Shown one piece after another: positions 1-7,026 of a stretch of 13,646 nucleotides of DNA (position 1 is its first letter; each line of letters starts with the position of its first letter). A model generated the notes under the pieces. That model searched no databases. It was given only the letters and a program-made list of their open reading frames with translations, and was not told the DNA's origin. Made by a program: the position numbers and the translations under genes. The stretch is from Pseudomonadota bacterium. Lineage in GTDB: Bacteria; Pseudomonadota; Alphaproteobacteria; Rhizobiales; Hyphomicrobiaceae. The stretch is from the NCBI GenBank assembly GCA_021813195.1, contig JAKALI010000048.1, forward strand, positions 1 to 13,646. The letters run 5' to 3'.

Positions 1-1085
1 CTGAATTCTATGGCCTTGCGCGCGCGGGCCTCTTTGCGCTCCCGCCAGAGGACGCGCACGCTGTGACGTTGCGGTTGCTGGAGCGGGGGGTCTATCCGCG
101 CGACACGCGCCCCGATCCCGATCGGATCGGTATCACAGTTGCCGGCTTACGGTTTTCTAATCCGGTCGGCATCGCTGCCGGGTTCGACAAGGACGCGCGC
201 GTACCCGCGGCAGTTCTGGGTATGGGATGCGGTTTTGCTGAGGTGGGCACGATCACACCCCGTCCACAGGAGGGCAATCCGCAGCCGCGGGTGTTTCGTC
301 TTGTCAGCGACCGCGGGCTGATCAACCGCCTCGGCTTCAACAACGGGGGCCATGCCGCCGCGCTCGAGCGGTTGCGTCAACATCGACCGGCAGGCATTAT
401 CGCCATCAACATTGGGGCCAACAAGGACAGCGCCGATCGGACCGCGGATTACGTGCTGGGTCTAGCGGCCTTCTACGATTTCGCATCGTTGTTCACAATC
501 AACATCTCGTCACCTAACACGCCTGGATTGCGGGATTTACAGGCTCCGGCCGCTCTTGACGAATTGCTAGGTCGGGTCATGGCGGAGCGGCGCCGGCAAA
601 TGGATCTCGGGAAGCCGAAGCGGCCCATTTGCGTGAAGCTCTCGCCCGACATCGCAGAGGACGACATTCCGGCGATTGTCGAGCGGCTCAAAGCGAACGC
701 TGTGGATTTGGTTGCCGTCTCGAATACGACCTTGTCACGTCCGAATTTGACGGATCCCCAGAAGTCGGAGGCGGGAGGGTTATCGGGCCGGCCGCTCTTC
801 CAGCGTTCGACGGTCATGCTGGCCCGCATCCACCAGGCGACAGGGGGCACAATTCCGCTGGTCGGGATCGGCGGTATCGACACTCCCCAGCGTGCGCTGG
901 CGAAAATCGAAGCGGGTGCTTCGTTGATCCAGCTTTATACCGGTTTGATTTACGAAGGGCCGGGGCTGATCCGTGCCATCAAAGAGGAACTCGACCGTGC
1001 CGTCGCCGCCGACAGATGTGACACTCTGGCCGGGCTCGTCGGACGGCGCGCCCAGGAGTGGGCCGCTCGTCCTTTGATGGGATGA
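1..1085 (+). CDS. pyrD: Quinone-dependent (class 2) dihydroorotate dehydrogenase, 5' end cut by window edge
   Basis: Oxidises dihydroorotate to orotate in pyrimidine synthesis, passing electrons through FMN to membrane quinone. The open frame runs from the window edge: codons from position 3 read EFYGLARAGLFALPPEDAHA, the usual membrane-associating N-terminal helix of class 2 enzymes. The GTG at 63 is therefore only an internal valine codon and the true start lies upstream of the window. The motif NISSPNTPGLR (codons from 501) contains the catalytic base serine (second Ser, codon 510-512), equivalent to E. coli Ser175. An FMN-phosphate region follows (VGIGGI near 862-879, then YTGLIYEGP). TGA is at 1083-1085. 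Only the first few dozen residues are missing. It converges with the small membrane-protein gene 12 bases downstream. Family assignment is firm. Confidence 0.96.
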   Translation, partial: EFYGLARAGLFALPPEDAHAVTLRLLERGVYPRDTRPDPDRIGITVAGLRFSNPVGIAAGFDKDARVPAAVLGMGCGFAEVGTITPRPQEGNPQPRVFRLVSDRGLINRLGFNNGGHAAALERLRQHRPAGIIAINIGANKDSADRTADYVLGLAAFYDFASLFTINISSPNTPGLRDLQAPAALDELLGRVMAERRRQMDLGKPKRPICVKLSPDIAEDDIPAIVERLKANAVDLVAVSNTTLSRPNLTDPQKSEAGGLSGRPLFQRSTVMLARIHQATGGTIPLVGIGGIDTPQRALAKIEAGASLIQLYTGLIYEGPGLIRAIKEELDRAVAADRCDTLAGLVGRRAQEWAARPLMG

Positions 1086-1097
1086 TCGGAGGCAGCG

Positions 1098-1370
1098 TCA
1101 ATCGGGCGAGCGCCGCAAAATCGCGATGACGCGGGTGGCGAGCCAGATTGGGACGACGACGATGGCGCCTAATAGAAGGTAGTGCAGCAGCCAGTCGATC
1201 GTCCCCAATCCCAAATCATACACGGATCGCAAAAGCGCATTGAAGCGGTCGAAGAAATTCCGGACATTGATGCCGAGCGTATCGAGCACGACACCGACGG
1301 CAATGGAAATCAGCACGAGCCGGATGACCACCGCGAGGGGGCTGCCGCCGAAAATGGTTGTTCTATCCAC
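1098..1370 (-). CDS. Small two-helix membrane protein, resembles DUF6460 family
   Basis: A 90-residue protein of unknown function. It starts with GTG (1370-1368), preceded on the minus strand by a good Shine-Dalgarno stretch (GGAGAGGA, about 5 bases from the start). Two hydrophobic helices are visible, about residues 12-33 (PLAVVIRLVLISIAVGVVLD region) and 62-82 (LLHYLLLGAIVVVPIWLATR region), separated by a loop rich in aromatic and charged residues (NFFDRFNALLRSVYDLGLGTIDW). From memory this pattern, including the GGSPLAVVIRL opening, matches a small integral-membrane family common in Hyphomicrobiales (DUF6460, sometimes mis-annotated as 'integrase'); I cannot confirm the family here. It sits convergent to pyrD and divergent from the helicase gene, so it is probably its own transcript. 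Real-gene status is likely; function is unknown. Confidence 0.75.
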   Translation of the reverse strand: MDRTTIFGGSPLAVVIRLVLISIAVGVVLDTLGINVRNFFDRFNALLRSVYDLGLGTIDWLLHYLLLGAIVVVPIWLATRVIAILRRSPD

Positions 1371-1448
1371 GTCGATCCTCTCCAGGGTTCGTCCGGCCGC
1401 CTTCTATCACGCCAAAGTCCGCTCCACACGCCTCAGATGGGGGCGCGC

Positions 1449-4070
1449 ATGACCTCCACTGGTCGCGTCCGGCGCCTAGACGCGCCGCGACCTCAAGTTG
1501 GATCGCACGCGGGAGCGCCGGGCGATCTGCCTGATCCATTTGCAAGCTGGTTCCATTCCAAAGGCTGGCGTCCTCGGCCCCACCAGTGCGAATTGGCGGC
1601 GTGCGCGGCACCGGGATCGGCAACGCTTCTAATTGCGCCAACGGGTGCCGGAAAAACTTTGTCAGGCTTTCTGCCGTCACTGATCGAACTATCGGCCCGC
1701 ACAAGCAAGAGCCAGGATCGTCACCTGCATACGCTGTACATCTCACCGCTCAAGGCGCTGGCCGCGGATGTTGCACGCAATTTGCTGACGCCCATCGCCG
1801 AGATGGGCCTCAAAATTCGCTGTGAGCTGCGCACCGGAGATACACCGCAAGCGCGCCGACAGCGTCAGCGCGAGCGCCCGCCTGACATCTTGCTCACGAC
1901 GCCCGAACAACTCGCGCTGCTGATTAGCCATCTGGACGCCCAACATTTTTTTGCGGCGCTCAGCACGATCGTGCTCGATGAATTGCACGCCTTGACGGCC
2001 AGCAAGCGCGGCGACCTCCTGGCCCTGGGGCTCGCGCGTGTGCGGACTTGGGCACCGCAGTGCCGGATCATCGGCTTATCGGCCACTGTGGCGCGGCCAG
2101 GGGAGATGCGTGCCTGGCTCGCGCCTCAGAGCGAGCCAGATGTGCGAATCTCGCTCGCGAATTTGGTTTCCACCCCTCCCGGACCCGCCCCGGCCATCGA
2201 CATTCTCGAGCTGGACGATCGCGTACCCTGGGGTGGACATTCCGCGGGCTACGCCATGCACGCGGTGCTGGATGCGATCCGCCGCCACCGGCTGACACTG
2301 GTGTTCGTCAACACACGGATGCAGGCGGAATTGGTCTTTCAGGAGTTGTGGCGGCTCAACGACCAAGCTCTGCCCATCGCGCTGCATCACGGTTCACTCG
2401 ATCCAGCGCGAAGACGCAAGGTTGAGCGCGCGATGGCGGAGGGCGCGCTCAAAGCGGTGGTTGCGACGTCTACGCTCGATCTCGGCATCGATTGGGGCGA
2501 CGTCGATCTTGTCATCAACGTCGGGGCACCCAAGGGGGCAAGCCGTTTGATCCAGCGTGTCGGGCGTGCCAACCATCGCCTGGAAGAGCCGTCGCGCGCG
2601 TTGCTCGTTCCCGCCAATCGCTTTGAAGTTCTCGAATGCCGGGCTGCTCTCGATGCGGCGCGCGCGGGGGAGCAGGACGCCGTGCTGGACCGCACGGGGG
2701 CCTTGGACGCGCTCGCGCAACATGTTCTAGGCGTGGCCTGTGCCGGTCCGTTTCACCCCGATGACCTGTATCGTGAAACAACAAGCGCGTTGCCCTATGC
2801 GAGTCTCGATCGCCGCACATTCGATCGCGTCGTCGATTTCGTCTCGACCGGCGGCTACGCCCTCAAAGCCTACGAGCGATATGCGCGGCTGAAGTCGGCG
2901 GAAGGTGGCAGGCTAAGGCTGGCGCACCCGCGGCTCGCCCAGCAGTACCGCCTCAACGTCGGCACCATCGTAGAAAACCCGATGATCAAAGTGCGCTTGG
3001 CGCGGGCGCGGGGGGTGAATTCGCCCCAACGTGGATTTGCTGGAGGGCGCATTCTTGGGGAAGTGGAGGAAAGTTTCATCGAGCTGTTGGAGCCGGGGGA
3101 TACGTTCGTCTTCGCCGGGGAAGTGTTGCGTTTTCAAGGCCTCCAAGAAACCGAGGCCTACGTGACGCGCGCGCCGGCAGCAGACCCACGCATTCCGAGT
3201 TTTGCAGGCGGCAAGTTTCCGCTCTCCACGCACCTCTCGCGCCGCGTGCGCGCGATGCTGGCCGATCCCTCCGCTTGGGCAACGCTGCCGCCACCCGTCG
3301 CCGAGTGGCTGGAACTGCAACGTCGCCATTCCCTTCTGCCTGGGGTCGAGGACGTCTTGGTCGAAACGTTTGCGCGGGGCCGGCGCCATCACATGGTGCT
3401 CTATCCGTTCGAAGGTCGTTTGGCCCATCAGACGCTCGGCATGTTGCTGACACGGCGGCTGGACCGGGCTGGCGCGCAGCCGTTGGGATTTGTTGCGAAC
3501 GACTATGGCCTCTCGGTGTGGGCAGTACGCGATCTGTCGGCGATGATCCGTGACGGGCGATTGAACCTTGAAGACCTGCTCGATGCCGACATGCTGGGTG
3601 ATGATCTTGAGGCTTGGCTTGCCGAGTCAACGCTGATGAAGCGGACGTTCCGACACGTCGCGGTCATTTCGGGGCTGATCGAGCGGCGCCATCCGGGACG
3701 GGAAAAGTCGGGGCGTCAAGTCACGGTGTCGACGGACTTGATCTATGACGTGCTCAGACGCCACGAACCCGGCCACATTCTGTTGGCGGCTGCCTGGGCC
3801 GATGCCGCGGCGGGACTGATTGATATCCGGCGGCTGAATGCCTTTCTCGACCGCATCAGGGGCCGAATCAGGCATCAGTCTTTGGCACGTGTTTCGCCCC
3901 TTTCGGTGCCGATCCTGCTCGAGATTGGGGTGGAACCGGTGGCGCGGCTCGCCCGTGAAGACTTGTTACGGGAGGCCGCACGTGACCTCATATCCGAGGC
4001 CCTTTCATTGACGGAGCGCGACCACAATCATGAGCCTCGTCTTGAAGCCCGAGCGTCTCGACGCCGGTGA
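1449..4070 (+). CDS. Ligase-associated-type DEXH-box DNA helicase (Lhr family)
   Basis: An ATP-dependent superfamily 2 helicase of the Lhr group, which translocates on single-stranded DNA and takes part in DNA damage response. From the ATG at 1449 it has 873 residues, close to the usual length of the ligase-associated subgroup. Visible motifs: Walker A APTGAGKT (residues 63-70), DELH box (177-180), SAT motif III (211-213), and motifs V-VI including STLDLGIDWGDVDLVINVG and QRVGRANH (369-376). The Lhr-specific winged-helix and C-terminal core follow. The frame stays open back to 1182, but that part overlaps the antisense membrane-protein gene and looks like shadow sequence; ATG 1437 is an alternative start and neither has a strong ribosome site. 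The 3' end overlaps pdeM by 41 bases, indicating an operon. Adjacent ligase and exonuclease genes, often seen with this family, are absent. Confidence 0.93.
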   Translation: MTSTGRVRRLDAPRPQVGSHAGAPGDLPDPFASWFHSKGWRPRPHQCELAACAAPGSATLLIAPTGAGKTLSGFLPSLIELSARTSKSQDRHLHTLYISPLKALAADVARNLLTPIAEMGLKIRCELRTGDTPQARRQRQRERPPDILLTTPEQLALLISHLDAQHFFAALSTIVLDELHALTASKRGDLLALGLARVRTWAPQCRIIGLSATVARPGEMRAWLAPQSEPDVRISLANLVSTPPGPAPAIDILELDDRVPWGGHSAGYAMHAVLDAIRRHRLTLVFVNTRMQAELVFQELWRLNDQALPIALHHGSLDPARRRKVERAMAEGALKAVVATSTLDLGIDWGDVDLVINVGAPKGASRLIQRVGRANHRLEEPSRALLVPANRFEVLECRAALDAARAGEQDAVLDRTGALDALAQHVLGVACAGPFHPDDLYRETTSALPYASLDRRTFDRVVDFVSTGGYALKAYERYARLKSAEGGRLRLAHPRLAQQYRLNVGTIVENPMIKVRLARARGVNSPQRGFAGGRILGEVEESFIELLEPGDTFVFAGEVLRFQGLQETEAYVTRAPAADPRIPSFAGGKFPLSTHLSRRVRAMLADPSAWATLPPPVAEWLELQRRHSLLPGVEDVLVETFARGRRHHMVLYPFEGRLAHQTLGMLLTRRLDRAGAQPLGFVANDYGLSVWAVRDLSAMIRDGRLNLEDLLDADMLGDDLEAWLAESTLMKRTFRHVAVISGLIERRHPGREKSGRQVTVSTDLIYDVLRRHEPGHILLAAAWADAAAGLIDIRRLNAFLDRIRGRIRHQSLARVSPLSVPILLEIGVEPVARLAREDLLREAARDLISEALSLTERDHNHEPRLEARASRRR

Positions 4071-4755
4071 ATTCGATGTCCAGCCGGTGACGATCTGTGG
4101 CAAGGCCATGCTGGCGGACGTTTCCGGTGCAGTTTTCTGGCCGGCCGAACGCGCTCTGATTGTCGCCGATCTCCACTTGGCGAAAGGATCTGCGTTTGCC
4201 GAGCGCGGCGTTATGCTGCCGCCATACGATACCCGCGAGACGCTTCAGCGGCTGGCCAGTGTCATCGATCGTTTCGAAGTTGATACGGTGGTGGCGCTGG
4301 GTGACAGTCTTCATGATGTGGGTGGCGCTGGTCGGCTTGAGGCGGAGGACCTCGACACCCTGCGGATCTTACAAGAAGATCGCGAATGGATCTGGATCAC
4401 GGGCAATCACGATCCCAAAATCCCGGAATACCTCGGCGGCGTGGCGGTCGAGGAAATCGAAGTCGAGGGAGTTCGCCTGCGTCATCGACCGGTTTCGGGC
4501 CGGGCGACGCACGAGATCGCCGGCCATTTGCATCCGGCCGCACGGATTTCTCTTCATGGCCATATCTTCCGCCGCCCCTGTTTCGTCGGTAACGGGCTTC
4601 GGCTGGTGATGCCGGCGTTCGGAGCCTTCACAGGTGGTCTCAATGTGCTTGACCCCGCCTTCGAGCCCCTTTTTGGCAGCGACGGTATGTCGGTTTGGAT
4701 GATGGGTCAGGAGGGGCTTTATCCGGTCGCTTCGCGACTGTTACAGCCCGACTGA
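4030..4755 (+). CDS. pdeM: PdeM-like ligase-associated metallophosphoesterase
   Basis: A calcineurin-like metallophosphoesterase of 241 residues, annotated in this gene context as the ligase-associated DNA damage response endonuclease PdeM. All metal-binding motifs of the fold are present in order: DLH at residues 47-49, GDSLHD at 91-96, TGNHD at 124-128, GHLH at 165-168 and a final HGH near 176-178. It begins inside the last 41 bases of the helicase gene, in another frame, so the two are co-transcribed and probably translationally coupled; a weak GGAG lies about 13 bases before the ATG. The known pairing of this enzyme with Lhr helicases supports a role in processing damaged DNA, although the natural substrate is not certain. 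The gene converges with the TIGR02186 gene 47 bases downstream. Confidence 0.92.
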   Translation: MSLVLKPERLDAGEFDVQPVTICGKAMLADVSGAVFWPAERALIVADLHLAKGSAFAERGVMLPPYDTRETLQRLASVIDRFEVDTVVALGDSLHDVGGAGRLEAEDLDTLRILQEDREWIWITGNHDPKIPEYLGGVAVEEIEVEGVRLRHRPVSGRATHEIAGHLHPAARISLHGHIFRRPCFVGNGLRLVMPAFGAFTGGLNVLDPAFEPLFGSDGMSVWMMGQEGLYPVASRLLQPD

Positions 4756-4802
4756 AGCTGCGCGATCGTGTTCCGTACGATGAAGTTGCCGAGATTCGAC
4801 GT

Positions 4803-5816
4803 TCAGACCGAGCGGCGGCGGAAGATTGCCGATGCTGCAAGGCCGGCCGCAATGGCCAGCAATACCGTGGAAATGCCGTAGAGAAATGGTCGCTGGAAGG
4901 CGAAATCGTGCAGCCACAACTCGATGCCTTCGCGCTCGAGCGTGACCCGGGCCTGATAGCGGCTGAGCAGTTTTCCGTCATGAAAAAGAAGCACGCGGGT
5001 GGTGAGCGGCCCAACGGGAACGTTCGCCGGCAGGACGATTTTGCAGCGAAACAGACTGCGGCCCGTGAAGACGACGCCATAGTCATCGGCCAAGAAAAGG
5101 TTTTGTTTCGCCTTAAGCCGCCGCACCGCAGCCTTGTAATCGAAGAGTTCTGCGCTTGAGACGCGCACGGCCGAAGCGGCCGAGGCCGCCATGCGGGCGT
5201 ACTCGACGCCAATGCCCAGTTCGTCAAGATCGGCTGGATCTAAAAATTCGTCGGGGGGGCGCGTCGAGGCCACAGCGTAGTAGCTCGGCACGGCATTAAA
5301 TGCGAACGATGTGGTGTTCACCCACAGTCCCGCAACGCGGCTTTTGCGTCTCAGCACGAGGGGCTCAGGGGCGCCCTCGATGATCACAACAACGTCGTAG
5401 TAGCCGCTCTCGGCGCTCGGCTGGCGGCTATTCTCTATCGCCCCGAAGACCAAAATCTCCGCCCCTGTGTAGGCGGAAGTAATCGCGATCGCGCGCGTGG
5501 AAACATCGGCTTCGACGCGCTCGGCGAGAGGATCGACTGTCGTCTTGGAGCTATCCATCGCGCCATCGGGCACGAGCGCATGGGGTAGCGCGTCCGCCGG
5601 GATTTTCTCGAGTGCCGGGTCGACGGGTTGCTCTGGAGGCTCGGGCTCCGCTTTCGGTTTGCGCTTGGGTTTCTGCGCAGACTGTGCCGCAGCCTCCGTT
5701 AAGGCCACATATTCTTCCGGCGCGGGGCCCCAAAGGGTCAAGAGCAGAGTGAGTGTCCCAAGGACCCACACGGCTCGAAGAACTCTGGTGCTCGCAAGCG
5801 TGCGGGCGTGGCTCAT
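4803..5816 (-). CDS. TIGR02186 / Alph_Pro_TM family membrane-anchored protein
   Basis: A 337-residue protein of the uncharacterised alphaproteobacterial family TIGR02186 (Alph_Pro_TM). An N-terminal hydrophobic stretch (residues about 12-32) ends near AAAQSAQ and looks like a signal peptide or anchor. A linker rich in Lys, Pro and Glu follows (about 48-66), then a beta-rich domain from about residue 100 with family hallmarks (AITSAYTGAEILVFGA, RRKSRVAGLWVN, VPSYYAVASTRP, LFRCKIVLPANVPVG). One C-terminal membrane helix (about 311-331) ends in FRRRSV, so most of the protein should lie in the periplasm. Its ATG overlaps the TGA of the upstream TauE/SafE gene (ATGA, 5813-5816), so the two are translated together and likely work together. 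The linker makes it longer than the roughly 250-260 residues I expect for this family. Family recognition is strong; function is unknown. Confidence 0.88.
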   Translation of the reverse strand: MSHARTLASTRVLRAVWVLGTLTLLLTLWGPAPEEYVALTEAAAQSAQKPKRKPKAEPEPPEQPVDPALEKIPADALPHALVPDGAMDSSKTTVDPLAERVEADVSTRAIAITSAYTGAEILVFGAIENSRQPSAESGYYDVVVIIEGAPEPLVLRRKSRVAGLWVNTTSFAFNAVPSYYAVASTRPPDEFLDPADLDELGIGVEYARMAASAASAVRVSSAELFDYKAAVRRLKAKQNLFLADDYGVVFTGRSLFRCKIVLPANVPVGPLTTRVLLFHDGKLLSRYQARVTLEREGIELWLHDFAFQRPFLYGISTVLLAIAAGLAASAIFRRRSV

Positions 5817-6742
5817 GGTAGCGAACCCCGCAGATGCGCAATCGAATAGAATTCCTCGGGCGTCACCACGAGATCCCAGCCAAGGCGGACGCAGACCAAG
5901 AGCACGATGGCCGCCAACAAGAGGCGCAATTGCTCAGCCTTCAATTGTGTTCCCGCCGAGCTGCCGAATTGTGCGCCGATGACGCCGCCGACCATGAGCA
6001 GGGCCCCGAGCACGATATCGACGGACTTCAGATAGCCGGCATGCAGGATCGTCGCGGCGGCAGCCACAAACACAGTCTGAAATAGCGAGGTCCCGACCAC
6101 GATGTTGGTCGGCACCCGCAACAGGTAGATCATCGCGGGGACCATGACGAACCCGCCGCCCACGCCCATGATTGCGGCGAGAAATCCGACGAAGGCGCCA
6201 ATCAACACGGGCGGAACGACACTGATGTAAAGCTTGGAGCGTTGAAAGCGCATCTTGAATGGCAAACCATGCACCCAGCTGTGGGTGCTGCCACGACGCT
6301 GGGGCTTGGCCGATCCATCCCGAGCGCTCTGTATGGTCGAGAGGCTCTCAATGAGCATCAAGGTTCCAATCACGCCCAGAAACAGGACGTAGCACAGGGA
6401 GATGAATACCTCGAACTGGCCGAGGGAGCGCAGGATGCGCACAATTTCAACACCGATGATTGTACCGGCCAACCCGCCCGAGAGCATGACGAGTCCCAGC
6501 GTCACGTCGACGTTGCGGCGTTGGTATTGAGCAAGCGCGCCGGAGACTGAGGAGGCGACGATCTGGGCTGCGGCGGTGCCGACGGCAACCGGCGCCGGGA
6601 TGCCAATAAACATCAGCAGCGGGGTGATCAGGAAGCCGCCACCGACCCCGAACAGGCCGGACAGAAAGCCGACCGCGCCACCCATTGCAAGCAGCATGAG
6701 AACGCTGGCAGCGGTCTCGGCAATGGGCAGATAGATGTGCAT
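5813..6742 (-). CDS. TauE/SafE-family anion (sulfite/organosulfonate-type) exporter
   Basis: A 309-residue integral membrane transporter of the TauE/SafE family, which moves small anions, in characterised cases sulfite, sulfoacetate or related sulfur compounds, across the inner membrane. The two internally duplicated halves each carry the family's glycine motif: GVGGGF at residues 32-37 and again at 193-198, each followed by a P and a hydrophobic helix (FLITPLLMFIGIP; FVMVPAMIYLLRVP). A hydrophilic loop (about 138-170) separates the halves. The start MHIYLPIAE matches the typical start of close homologues; no strong ribosome site is visible. Its stop overlaps the start of the TIGR02186 gene by four bases. 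The substrate cannot be read from the sequence, so 'sulfite exporter' is only the family label. Confidence 0.92.
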   Translation of the reverse strand: MHIYLPIAETAASVLMLLAMGGAVGFLSGLFGVGGGFLITPLLMFIGIPAPVAVGTAAAQIVASSVSGALAQYQRRNVDVTLGLVMLSGGLAGTIIGVEIVRILRSLGQFEVFISLCYVLFLGVIGTLMLIESLSTIQSARDGSAKPQRRGSTHSWVHGLPFKMRFQRSKLYISVVPPVLIGAFVGFLAAIMGVGGGFVMVPAMIYLLRVPTNIVVGTSLFQTVFVAAAATILHAGYLKSVDIVLGALLMVGGVIGAQFGSSAGTQLKAEQLRLLLAAIVLLVCVRLGWDLVVTPEEFYSIAHLRGSLP

Positions 6743-7026
6743 CCGTCGTTTCGAGCCCTCGAAAAGCGGTCAGGCCCGCGGGCATCATCCCGCATCGCCC
6801 CGACGCGAATGGTGGGATCGGACGGGCTGGCGCTCACCCCTCACGGCACAGCACCGTATCGGAGACGGCCCGAGGATGCCACCCCTGTCGGAGCCGACGG
6901 GCCGATCGTTTGGTTCCTTGTTGCCGACACGCCGCGCCGGGCTGTCATGGCCGCGGCCGGCCACCCGGCGACCGGATCGGCCAAAGGCGAGGTCTGTCGC
7001 TGCGCTTGACCTGCGCGGCCCCCACC
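6743..7026. other. Intergenic gap between PodJ-like and TauE/SafE genes
   Basis: 284 bases between two minus-strand genes. Open frames here are short and lack any recognisable protein. I see GC-rich inverted segments near 6950-6990 (GGCCGGCC-type) but no hairpin followed by a T-run on the minus strand, so I cannot call a terminator. The TauE/SafE promoter is probably here; I could not identify convincing -35/-10 elements. Confidence 0.4.

Noticed and set aside
63..65. GTG at 63 as the pyrD start
   Set aside because: The frame is open back to the window edge and encodes the typical class 2 N-terminal sequence, so the start lies outside the window.
1182..1448. Extended N-terminus of the Lhr helicase back to 1182
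   Set aside because: This part overlaps the antisense membrane-protein gene, is low in hydrophobic structure and has no resemblance to helicase N-termini; ATG 1449 gives the normal family length.
4695..5159. 154-codon plus-strand frame over the end of pdeM and the TIGR02186 gene
   Set aside because: Antisense shadow of the TIGR02186 coding sequence, which has clear family motifs.
6950..7000. GC-rich inverted segments as terminator of the PodJ-like gene
   Set aside because: No clean stem followed by a T-run on the minus strand.
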